The notes below the pieces were generated by a model. The model was not told the DNA's origin and did no database searches. It saw only the letters and a list, made by a program, of their open reading frames with translations. The position numbers were made by a program, and so were the translations under genes. From positions 2,788,483 to 2,852,482 of the forward strand of contig JANPWX010000480.1 of NCBI GenBank assembly GCA_024734555.1: a stretch of 64,000 nt of DNA. Reading direction: 5' to 3'. Below are positions 51,326 to 62,341 of this stretch, piece by piece. This DNA comes from Trochalopteron elliotii. Its lineage: Eukaryota; Chordata; Aves; Passeriformes; Leiothrichidae. The number at the start of each line of letters is the position of its first letter. Positions within the stretch are counted from its first letter, which is position 1.

Positions 51326-54300
51326 TCAGGAAAATGCCCCAGAGGCAGTGAGTGATAAATTCTTGTTAAAGTATTTCAAATACACCACTCTAACCTATGT
51401 TACATAGGCAAGATCCTGGTCTGCTAAATGCTTTATCCTGACCCCACCAAGACTGGCCAAGGCTCTCAAAAGGAAGTTTTGCCTTTTGGTGGAAAGTTCT
51501 GATGATCCCAGGGCATTCCAGGATACAGAGTTGATTTGGTCTTCTGTGCATGCACAGCTGGAGTTTGAGACTGCCATAGCTGACAAAACAAGTCCACTTC
51601 AAATGTGGCCCCATCTGAGGTGAGCAGTTCTAGGAGTTTATGCTGTGGAGAGGCAAACTGGTGCTCTAGATGTGGAAATGTCAGGTGATAACTAAGAATC
51701 ACAGCCAAAACAAGGAGAAGGCTTTCCCATTGTGGAGAATGGTAAAAGTGTCACAGGTAACAGGGAGCTAAGGCAGCTTAAGTATCTTATCCCCATATAA
51801 ATAACGAGTTAATCAGCAAGGGAGATGAACTCATCATTTACCCAAGGGGGCTGGTTTTTTACAGCAGTAAGAGACTGTTCCTGAAAGTCACAGCAGAGCT
51901 CATGGACATTGACAGAAGTTGGCTGTGGAGAGCCTGATGGAAACAGAGGAGATTACACTGGAGTTTAGCTGAGCAGATTACCCTGAAGAACCAGATCAAT
52001 AACAACTAAGGATGTCTTTTCCTTTTATGCAAGAAAAACCTTGGAGAACATCAGCCAGCACTGCTCCCTGCTCTGCCAGGGCTGACAGTCCCTTGGTTTT
52101 AAGAGCAGCATGCTCAGCAGGAATGGTACATCCTGACTGCAGGACTGAGCCCTTGGAAGATTGTTACAGCAATTAGTGCAGAAGCAGCAACATTCCTGCT
52201 ATCAGAACTAACAAGAAGCTGCAAGAGCTATTTCAACAGAAATAGTCAAAGCTGCTCTAATTATATGTTCTTTGCATAGGCTGGCAAGTAGGATGATTTT
52301 AGAAACTGGGTTATTCAGGCTTCTGAGGTTACAAATGCTGCTGTGCCAGCTCCACCCACTAAGTAAAAGGTTGCATGCTGCAGTCAGCTCTGGCTCCTTC
52401 AGTGCAGCCACAGCCACGGGCAGCTTAGAAGGGAAATAAGGCTGCTCAGAGGACAGCCAGGCCTATTTAGGAGGTAGCCTTGCTGGACTTTCGGTTCTAC
52501 CACAGGTATATTTCAAGTGGTGAAAAGTGTTTTCTGCCATTTTCTAGTGAAAGAAGCCTTTGCTGCTTGTTTTCTAATCTTGCTGCTCTGACCCACTTGT
52601 TCCTCACCTCCAGCTGACAGTGCTGGGCTGGCCATTGCATTCAGCTGTGCCCTGGATCTTGGGCTCATCGTGTCTACTGTGAACAGATGGAGCTTGGGGT
52701 TCCTGCAAATCCCATCTGCTCCTGCAGCAGCCAATATTAGTAGTCCTTTAAGGAGAAGCCTAGGTCCCTCCAGAAATCCCAGTCCTCTTTCCTGCTGTGC
52801 ACTGTCACTTACTGGGGCAGATGGACCAGTGGAAGATGGCAGGAAGAGTCAGCAGCACCCCCAGAACTGGGCACACCTCATCTTTCCAAAGGAATATGAG
52901 CAAGGTCCTTCAGGCCTTGCTCTGCAAACGTGGACTTGTGGCCACCTCTGCCAGAAAAGTTGCCTCACCACAGTGCAAATCCAGCTGGAGGAGCCTGTAC
53001 CTTATGGGTTAAGTGTGCAAAGGAGGCTGATGAAAATACAGGGTTTTGCACAACACAGTTCACAGTCTTACTTGACCCCTGTATAATTTTTTGGCTCAGA
53101 TTTAAACACCCAATCCTAATTTACAGAACTTTTATTGTTCCAGGGATAATGTGAAGACCTACATTCAGGCACACCTCTCCATGCAGCTACACTCACAAAA
53201 GAAACCACATCCAGGAATTCTGACACTCCTAAAACTCCAAGAAAGGGGAGCACAAGTGGGAGATGAGACTCCACTGGAACCCAGCCTGCTTCAGCTCAGC
53301 ATTTCTGCTCAGAAGAGAGGTGAGAGATGGATGGAGAGAGGGGGAGCACAGACAGCAAGAGTCCCTTTCCATGCAGCTCTTCAGGTTTATGCCCATGTTT
53401 GTGCCCCAGGCTCGGGCTGGAAGATACAGGAGCACATCCCCATTTCAGATTCCTGCCTCAGCTGTCTTGCTAGCCCCTGTCAAGGGAGACCCAGCCACCC
53501 ACCACCAGCCCTCCCAATTTCTCAGGAAGGAGCCTGGCTGCCTGGGCACCAGGGAACTTGATTTGCACACCCAGAGATCCTGGACTCACAGGAATTCTCC
53601 TAAAACATTTGGTTTAGATGCAGCCCCATACAGGTGATTTATAAATCCCAGCTTAGAATGCCTGATCCTGTAAAAGTGGCACAAAGGAACAGATTTTGCT
53701 TTATGTGACCAGAAGAAAACCCTCCCTCACTACAGGGATAAAGCCAAGTGGAAGTGATTTCTGTGCCTTTCCAATCTCATTAGGGATTTTAAGGGGGAAC
53801 AAAGGGGTATTTGGGATGCTTTGCTCCAGTGATCTTCCATTTCATGTAAGCTCCATTCCGGTGGTGGAGAATGGAGTGATCTCGTGATCATTTTTTAAGT
53901 CATCCAGGGTCTCTCAGTATAGATTGATCTGCATATAAGAGGCTACAGCTGCATCTTTGACATCTTCCCCATTCTCTAGTGCTGAGCACAATTGTGCTTT
54001 TACATCTTTTACATTAGTCTGGTAGAAATACAGATTGTTTTGTTTCCTATCAAGACAAAATTCTGCTTTCAATAGCACTAGCTGAATACAGAATAATGCC
54101 ATTAAATTCAGTGTTGATGGCTATTAAATTATTTGGCCCTCAGACATGCTAGTCAGTGGTTGAAATACAGGCATCTCTCCTGGAGTCACCATGACACTTA
54201 GCAGCAGCAAGCAACTGGAATGTGAACACTGTTCTTTCAGCATGAAACTAGCTGTTGTAGCTCAATTATTTCCTTTATTTTTCTACTGTCACTAATATAA

Positions 54301-55052
54301 ATCAATACTTTTCCATCTGCTGCCATTTCTAGACTTGAACCATGCATTGCCTTCCTAACCATTATGCAACCTCTTGACAGAAACCCATTATAAACCTTTC
54401 AATTTATTCTGCAGCACAGCTCTGCTAGTGATATTTACATCTATAACACGCACATCTCATACTCTTTTCCTTCTTGAAGCCTCTTTTATTGCACCACATT
54501 TTCACACTGTACTCACTCCAGCCTCTAGCCAAGGCAAACACAGACAAAAGTATACTTCTTAAACACATTTCCGTTTTAACTGCAGACTCCAGTATTTCCA
54601 GAGAGAGGATCATAAAGAGCTGTCAACAGAAAAGGGAGTTGATTTCAATTTTTAGTGCCTTCACAGTACAGGGGGCTTGTTAAAGATCACAGCACTATGG
54701 TGGATGTTGAGCTGCTCTAGTCAGGGTATAAAGCTGCCCCTTAGATGTGCAAGACACAGGCACCCAACCTCAGCTGCTGATCCCCTGCTTGTGCACATCA
54801 GACACCCTCTCTTTTCTGACAAACACATCCATACATTAGTTCCACAGCAGAGAAGCAGCAGCCTGACAGGACCTCTGTCTTTGGTGGCAGGACACGACAG
54901 GTTTCACTGCTGATCTAACAGGACCATACTTGTTCAAAGTCACACCTGCCTTCCTGACAGTCCTACTCACAGTTTCTGCTGGTCTTGAAGTAAGGCAGGT
55001 GGTAACTACAGAAGCAAGACTCTGCCTAAAGTAGAGCATGAAGTAATTTCCC
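51326..55052. other. unique non-coding DNA
   Basis: No gene recognised. 52,660-53,640 is somewhat GC-richer and has overlapping frames (138, 136 and 124 codons, plus strand) without recognisable domains. The rest is AT-rich. Confidence 0.5.
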
Positions 55053-55077
55053 TATATATATATATATATTTTTTTTC
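55053..55077. repeat. (TA)n followed by T run
   Basis: Eight TA units and then eight or nine T. Low-complexity sequence. Confidence 0.88.
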
Positions 55078-57420
55078 TTTTCCCAGGCTAACTGCAATCT
55101 TGTCTTGAAACATCCACACACACGAATGAGAACACTCCTTGCTGGACCAGTCACTAACATCAGATCAACAACCAATCCACAGCAATTTTGGAAGCATTTT
55201 TAACAAAGTTACCTGGGAAGGAGCTTAAATTGATGAAAAACAAATAAGTGGAACTCCCCATATTGCCTTGGTGAAACCCCCTAAGGGACTGCACATTTGC
55301 AATGGGCATGGCTCCAAGAGAACAGGGACTGCCAGGCACAGCTGTTACCTTGCAGGAAGATGGGAGCTGCCATCCTGGACCACACCTGCTGTCCCTGTAG
55401 TCTGGTATCATGGACCAGAGGAAGTGTGCCTGTAATGGTTGATTATGGAAAAGCCTGCCCTAGAGGGAAATATTTCCTTAAGTCTCATCAGTCAGTACTT
55501 ACATGTGCTGTGAATCATAAGCATTTTAATCTCTTAAGATTTTTATCCTAGTTAACATCAGTGTAGATAAGCTCATGACCTGTTTCTGAACATTTAATTG
55601 TCCTTTCTTGAATACTAGTAAGGTCTCAATATTTTATTTCTTCTCACACAGGCAGAAAAACAACGCTCTGTTTGTGAATATGAAGTCTGAGTAACTTTAC
55701 TCACTGGTGATGTCTTGTGCAAGCAAGACCCAGCATTGCAGGCAGATGGAGGAGAGGCTCCCAGGCCACTAAACAGGAACAGTGTGCCAGAAAATTAGGA
55801 AAAAAAGAAATCCATATCTTGAAAGAAAATTATCTTTCCATGTTTTGCAGGGCTTTTGGCTTTGTTATTATGAAAGATGTCTTGAGAATTCCATGATGCA
55901 CCTTTTGTCTTAGATTCATTGTTTTACATATCACTATTCTGTCAGACCTAATTTGCCCATTTCCTAAAGTGTTCTAAAAATCAAGTTTTCCTCAGATATT
56001 TCTATGGGCTCTTAATGAGAGGAAGCTTCATTTTCAAACAAAGTCCAGCCCCACTCACTGTATTCACTTCTCTCAGTGGTTTAGCCACAGCTACACCCTG
56101 AGCTAACTTGTCAGTGTTAGTCAGGACTTGGCCAAGAACAGCCTCCCCTCCTGTGTGCTCTGCAGCATTGTTCCACTTGTGATCACTGAAGGGCTTAAGA
56201 ACTTGCTCTGGCACATCTGACCAGTTTGTAAGAGGGAAGCTGGACTCACCACTTATTTACTGTGTTACTTAGGGGTTTGCATTTTTTTTTTTTGCCTCTT
56301 TGATCTCCCTCAATGTTTTAGTCACAACATTTTCTTAGTCTAAAGAAATAAATATGGCTTTATTTATGTAACAGTATTCCCATTGACTTGGGATTTTTCT
56401 CTCTCGTGTTTATAGCATAGTTCAGTTCACACAAAAATGTAACCTGTACACAAACCCCTGGCTGTGGCACTGGTTGCTCTGCTGATGAGCTAGTCTGCTC
56501 TTCAGATGCACTTTATACCTTGGCACCATGGCTTGGCACTTTGTCATATTTCAGAGCTGTGTCCACAAAGGAAATAGGACTGTACATAAGAAGAAAGCAG
56601 AGTTATTCAAAGGTATCTGCAAGCAGGAACAGGACTAAGAAATGAAATAATAATTTTAGTGTATATGTGACTGTGCTGATAACCACACAGAACTGCTGAG
56701 AGCATCCTGTGTCTACCAAAAAGGTGAAATCCTGGTTCTACTGAAGTAAAACCTCAGAAGTTTCCAAACACCAGAGTAAAATCAGCCACAGCTGACTGCT
56801 CATGCACTTAATAGGTAGTGTGCCTTCTCTCCTGAAAAACCTGCCTCTCGAGTATTTATAAAGCATTACATGGTGTCAGAAGTTATCTTAAGCCAAAGAT
56901 GGAGCAATTAACTTCCCCCAAGTCTGCTAGCTTTATGAGGGGAAAAATGTGCAGAAAAATGGTGTTAGCTTAGCAACATTTTGGAATATTCTTCTCTGCC
57001 ATGGGGGCTGCTGGGGAATCAGCTTAAGGGCAAGTGGTGACACTGCTTGGGGCACAGAGTGCCCAGCAGCTCCCTAAGTACACAAGGAGAAAAAGAATTT
57101 AACACAGAAATAAAAACCTTACAGTGATGGGGAAGATCAGTCAGAGAAACTTGCACTGAAGTCCCAAAGCACAAGGATCAGCTTCAGAATCAGTGGGATA
57201 TGCTGGGGTTTGCCATCCGTGCCATAAGCCTCACAGATGCACCCACAAAGAACACAATCACATGCACATTCATTTCAAAAATTTCAATCCTTCTACTGCT
57301 AAAATATACCTTTGCCACTCTGCCCAATGTAAGACGAGGTTTTCAGTCACAATCTGGTTTCTTTGTGCCTTTACTCTAGGAAACAGGGGTTACAGCATCT
57401 GGTGGAACCCAATAGGCAGC
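55078..57420. other. unique non-coding DNA
   Basis: No gene or interspersed repeat recognised. A T13 run lies at 56,282-56,294. Frames are below 85 codons. Confidence 0.5.
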
Positions 57421-58340
57421 AAGTTTACCTAGCCCTGCCTTCGGTAGAGCCGACGGGTTTGGCTTTGCCTTCTTTCTTAACTTTTACTCATTTTACTTAT
57501 TTCCCCAGCCAAACGCGCCCCAGTCGCTCGCGTTGCCCGTGACCCCGCAGAGACTCCCGGCTTGGCTGGAGCCGCGATGAACTTTCTGCTCCTCCTCACT
57601 GGGTGTGCCCTGCCCTGCTGGGGATAAAACGGCGCATTCAGCTGGTGCTCACCACAAGGAATAAATAAAGCCAGGAAGGAACTGGAGGCTGGCGGGAGAG
57701 CCGTCGGTAGCGGTGACGCCCGCGGTGTTTGGCCCCGCTCGGGGCTGGCCCCGCGCCCGGCTGGAGCATCAGCCCCGGCGGGGCGGCACCAGCGGGGCCG
57801 CGATCCGCCTCTGCCCGGGGACACTCTGCTTCTGTCCGGGGGACACTCCGCTTCTACCCCCGGGGGGGACAGTCCCGCTCTGTCCGGGGGACAATCCGCT
57901 TCTACCCCCGGGGGGTGATATTCCCGCTTTTCCCGGGGGACACACCGCTTCTGCCCGCGGGGACACTCTGTCTCTGCCCCGGGGTAATACCCCGCTTTTA
58001 CTCGGCGGACACTCCGCCTCTACGGGGGTGGAAACTCCCGCTCTGCCCGCGGGACACTCTGCTTCTACCCGGAGGACACTCCGCTTCTGTCCAGGGGGAC
58101 GCTTCGCCTCTGCCCCGGTGGGGACAATCCCGCTCTGTCCGGGGACACTCCCGCCTCTGCCCCCGGGGGGACACTCCACTTTTATCCAGGGGACACTCCC
58201 GCTTTGCTCGGAGGACACTCCGCCTCTGCTCGGGGGACCCTCCACTTCTGTCCTGAGGGGACACTCCCGCCGTGTCCCGGGGACACGGTGCCGGTTCCCC
58301 CGGCCGGCCGCGGTCACTGCTGGTGGTGCCCCCAGCTCCT
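57421..58340. promoter_or_regulatory. second CpG-rich patch, possible promoter
   Basis: CpG becomes frequent from about 57,440 and continues to about 58,330. Only 57,440-57,790 is unique sequence; the remainder is a minisatellite with one or two CpG per unit, so part of the CpG count comes from the repeat and not from a promoter. A 17-codon ATG frame lies at 57,577-57,627 in good start context, but I see no reason to call it a gene. Whether this is a real promoter is open. Confidence 0.4.
57801..58290. repeat. GC-rich minisatellite, about 21 copies of 20-27 bp
   Basis: Variants of a unit GGGGACACTCCGCTTCTGCC follow each other from 57,817 to about 58,287. Unit starts can be set at 57,817, 57,839, 57,866, 57,886, 57,911, 57,935, 57,959, 57,981, 58,005, 58,024, 58,050, 58,071, 58,094, 58,116, 58,141, 58,166, 58,189, 58,210, 58,232, 58,257 and 58,280. 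Two variants recur, 'CCGCTTCTACCC' and 'CCCGCTCTGTCC', partly alternating. The unit holds no stop codon in the plus-strand frames and few in the minus, which produces open frames of 284 (plus) and 236 (minus) codons; I do not consider these coding. G runs recur about every 22 bases. Confidence 0.93.
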
Positions 58341-61269
58341 CCCTGCCTGAGAAGCAGCTCATCGCTGCTGTGCCACCAGCGAATCCAGATCTGTGGAAAC
58401 CACAGCAGGAGAACCCAGAGGATTTTTTTTTTCCCCTGTTTAAGAGTACAAAACCCAGGAGAGAGTTTCCCAGAGCCAAGCCAGCAAGCCAGCACCATAC
58501 TCCTGAATTAGCACCACTGGAGCAGAGAAATTCCCAGTATCAGCTGGGAAAGGGCAGGAGCAAGTGAGCGAAGCAGGCATAGGGGAACATTTAATACAGA
58601 GCCTATGTAAATAAAGTACCATGTGCTGCTGCCAGGAGCCCCAGCTGTCAGCACCACCTTTCACCTGAGCCCGCCTCCTCCCGAGCCAGCTGGAGCAGGA
58701 TGTGTGTAGGCAGTTTCTGATGACATTCAGGGAGCCGAGGACCACGAGCTGCTGCCTCCCACCAAGTGCTCAGCGGCTGGGTGGAACAAAGGATGGGGCT
58801 GAGGGGGAAAGGTGCTGGTACCAGGGAACTGTGTGCTTTCCTGCACACTGCTTCACCTCTGAGGACCTGAGCTAAGGGACAGTGAAGACCGAGCTCAGCT
58901 CACTGGCCACAGGCACTTTTGGGCTTTCAGCCCAGCTGTGCCCTTTGTGGGCACAGCCAGAGGTTCCTCACATTGCTGGGGCACAGAGCAGACAGCTACG
59001 AAACCACCCTGGTGAGGCACGTCTGTCTCATTTCTTTGAAGCTGGACAGATTTCAGAATGACTCAATAAAAGTTACAATTCACAGTATTGAAAAAGATAC
59101 CTTAAGGAAGGCAGTTTGAGATAATCCAGCCTGAGACCTTACTAGCCTTCCCTGGGAAAAAAAAAAAGTGAGATCACCATGGAGGAAAATGAACATATTT
59201 AAAACATTGCAAAAGTGTTTTGCCACCCAAAGTGAGGAAGGAATTATCACTAATACCTGGATCCAAGACCTGATTTCCTATTTGATAATTTCTAGATTTC
59301 ATTATGTCCTTAAACAAGTGCCTAACTCTGATTCAGTATTCTAGTTTGCATTCCAAAAAAACCCACAGAACAAGATATTATGTGAAACAACTCATGTTTA
59401 TATGTACTTCCAGGCCTAAAAAAAATTTGGCACACAGTTTTCTGTGACATTGTTCAAAGCCATGTTTTATATAATCGCTGCATTTCAAAGGCATATGAAA
59501 CTGAAAACTTGATAAGAAAATGAGAAGTGGAATGTTTAACTTCAAAGAGAAATAAAACCTCACTTCCTACTTCTGCCCCACTGTTCTACATTGCATTTAA
59601 GTGAGAAGTTTCATACACAGTGCTGTGATTTATCACTAGTCAGAATGTAGAAGCCAGCTTCTACTTTATTAAAGACTTCCCAGTCTGTGGAATTTTGTGA
59701 TGCCCAACAGTGAATATATTTTACTAATAAATTACATCCACTCAAGAAAATGACACAAATGAAACTTCAAGATGAAAGTAAGGACCTGGCATTAAGAAAT
59801 AGCAGGTTAAAACAGCCCAAGACTTACATCAAACTTCCATTTTTTGGTTAATTTCTTAAAATACTAAGCCAAAGAATGAAAGTACAACTCCAAGGCTAGA
59901 GCAAAGGCATCAGCAGGAAAAACCACATCAGTAACCAAGAGTATAGAAACTATTCTATGGGGTTAAATTAGTATTTTCAGGAATCAGCATCCTATACACT
60001 CCTCTGCTTCAAATTGCCAAAAAAGAAACCACAAACAACCAAAAAAAAAAAATAAAAAAATCACAACATATCACAAAAAAATCCCTCACATGAGAAAAAT
60101 CGTCTGTTTTATCCCTGCTACCTGGGACTAGAGGGAAACAGGATGGTGCTCAGAGGACTCAGAGAGCTCAGCAGGGTCTGTTACCTCCCCAGTGGGAATT
60201 CCATGGAGGAGGGAGTGGGAGCAGGCACCCAGCTGGGATCTGGATTTCCTGACGGCTCCAGTGCCTGCCGCCTTTTATCCAGGGCTTGTGGCAACTCCAC
60301 AATTAAGAGCTTAATGCACGTAAGATATACTTTGCAAGCAAAACATTATTCATTAACAAATCTGATTAAACTGCTAATGCAGTGAGCACTAGCACAAGTT
60401 CAGAAAGACAAATAGTCTCAGTGGTGCAGTGTTTGTGAGGAACATTACCCGTAAATGGATTTTAACTATTTAAATTGGCTTCTGTTCAGGAACTATGAAA
60501 AGACACAATGCAGCACAGAACACTTCATTTAGCTTACTGGGTTTAATGTGAGGAGGGAAAAAAACCCCTAAAGATTAAGGTTTCTGACTTCAAAACAGTA
60601 ATATGTGTAATTCTGCAAAGATACCTGTGTCATAATCCTGGACTTAAAAAAAAAAAAAAAATCCGCCCAGCAGCACTTCACTGATTATTAAAGATTTGTT
60701 GGTAAATGGTTTCTTACTGCGTGTAGAACATTTTAAACCCATTCCATATAGACTAAATCATCTTCAAATCCTGGATTCCACAAATGCACCCTGTGCTTTG
60801 CTGTCATACTGGCAAAACTGTTCAGCTTTCATCCCTTTAAAAGCCTTGTGATATTCCAGATCACGGAGGCAAGTTGTTACAGGAGAATTTTAGCTTTTTA
60901 TCTTTTTACTAAAGGTATATTTTCATCATTTTGGCAAGACTAAAAAAAAGTCCCCACTGGCCATGACAGACATCTGATGGCTTTCCCTCCTTTCACACAC
61001 CTACTTTTCCCTTTTTCATTTTTTTTTCAGAAGTCTGATATCAAATTCTGTAAGCAAGTAACTCAGGCTGATACATGCAAATAAACCCTAATGACTACTC
61101 CTGCTTGATTGTGCTCCTGCTAAATACAGGTCCATTCTGAGGCCTTTAGGAAGAACCTTCCTCATTGCAGGCAGACACCAAGCCCTTGTCTCTGTGCTGT
61201 GAGAGGCTGGGGCAGGGTGTGGAGCCCGAGGTGTCTCAAAGGAGTCCCAGCACTGTTTTATTACCTCCC
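58341..61269. other. unique non-coding DNA
   Basis: 58,340-58,900 is moderately GC-rich without recognisable exons. From 58,900 on the DNA is AT-rich with A runs at about 59,157-59,167 and 60,041-60,060 and a run of about 15 A at 60,647-60,661. No gene or interspersed repeat recognised. Confidence 0.5.
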
Positions 61270-61440
61270 TTTGATCCCTCTCTGAGAGGTGGTAGGTGCA
61301 TGGCTTTGACCTGCTGAACTGAGCTATGCTAATATGGCCAGAACACTGCAGTAATTATTTAATTGTGTGCCCGAGAGCTCCAATTGCTTCTGTACAATGC
61401 CAGCCTACCAAAATGCATATTCCTGTGTAACCTGAAAAAG
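61270..61440. other. candidate conserved non-coding element
   Basis: A repeat-free block with 'gctatgctaatatggcc' and 'cagtaattatttaattgtg', that is, octamer-like and homeodomain-type AT cores in a mixed-composition context. Its texture resembles an enhancer. Conservation is untested. Confidence 0.22.
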
Positions 61441-62074
61441 GAATAGTTTAAAAAACTCTAGGTGGGGTTTTTTTTGGTTTTTTTTTTGCTCTTCCCGTTG
61501 ATCTTTTATTTCATTCTCTAAAACTCAAGATAAGCTTCAGCTCAAAAGATCTGAGCTCAACAGGAGTTTTGACTAAATCAGAGCCATAAGATTTGGCCCA
61601 GGGTTTCTAGAACTGCTCCTGCAGCCTGAGAAACATTGCCAGTCAAATCTCCCAGTGATAGCAAGCTGTGTACACACACTGTTTACAGTGGCCTGATATG
61701 AACTTTACGTTATAAACTCTGCACCTTTTCCTCTTATAGCAGCCTGTTTCACGTGTTCAAATCTTGTTTGATGGCAGTCACAAAACCAAGCAGTTTGCAA
61801 TTTTCTGAAACATCTAGGGAGAGAGAAATCAAATGGTGCTCAAGCTAGTTAATTAAAACATTTCAGAATCTTTCACCTGCGGAGTCAAGCTGTTTTGTGA
61901 AGAGAAGAATTGAGAGACTAACAGAGCAGGTGCTGCTGCAAGCACAGATTGCCAGAGAAAATCACTTTATAGAAGCCCATCAGAAGTAGTCTGACTACAG
62001 GATCTAATAGAGAGGGCAGCGTATGCTCATTGCTTCTCATTACCTGATTGTGAAATCTTTAGTTTAGGAGAGCT
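61441..62074. other. unique non-coding DNA
   Basis: T-rich tract at 61,469-61,488; otherwise nothing recognisable. Confidence 0.5.
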
Positions 62075-62145
62075 CTCATTGAAGTCAATAGGGATTTTCC
62101 CAGAGTCAGACTGCAGGATTGGGACCACACTGTGCCATTATGGTA
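62075..62145. repeat. ancient foldback-repeat remnant
   Basis: 'ctcattgaagtcaatagggattttcc' followed by 'gactgcaggattgggacc' resembles amniote palindromic repeats containing 'ttgaagtcaatggga' and 'aggat(t/c)gggccc'. A single short match, therefore tentative. A similar 'aatgaagtcaatgatgcttgatcc' lies at about 62,551-62,574. Confidence 0.38.
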
Positions 62146-62325
62146 GGTATCACAAAGACCAGGCTGCCTGTATTAGAGTTTTCAATGGCAGCATCTGATC
62201 TGAAGCCAAATGAATTTAATAGAACACTTTCCACTGATTTCATTGCAGATCAGACCAGGGGAAGAGTCACCTAATGGCTGAAATTGTAGAACGAAGCATC
62301 CTTGAAGTTGTTTAACAGGTTGTGA
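62146..62325. other. unique non-coding DNA
   Basis: Nothing recognisable. Confidence 0.45.
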
Positions 62326-62341
62326 ATATATATATATATAT
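62326..62341. repeat. (TA)8 microsatellite
   Basis: Eight TA units. Short and unremarkable. Confidence 0.88.

Noticed and set aside
57577..57627. Short ATG frame whose first codons look like a signal peptide start, superficially like that of a secreted growth factor
   Set aside because: It ends after 16 residues and no splice donor or downstream exon was found, so the similarity is likely chance.
57713..58567. 284-codon frame with a repeated Gly-Asp-Thr-Pro-Leu type peptide
   Set aside because: The minisatellite unit has no stop codon, unit lengths are not multiples of three, and other frames on both strands are open as well. This is a composition effect, not evidence for a protein.
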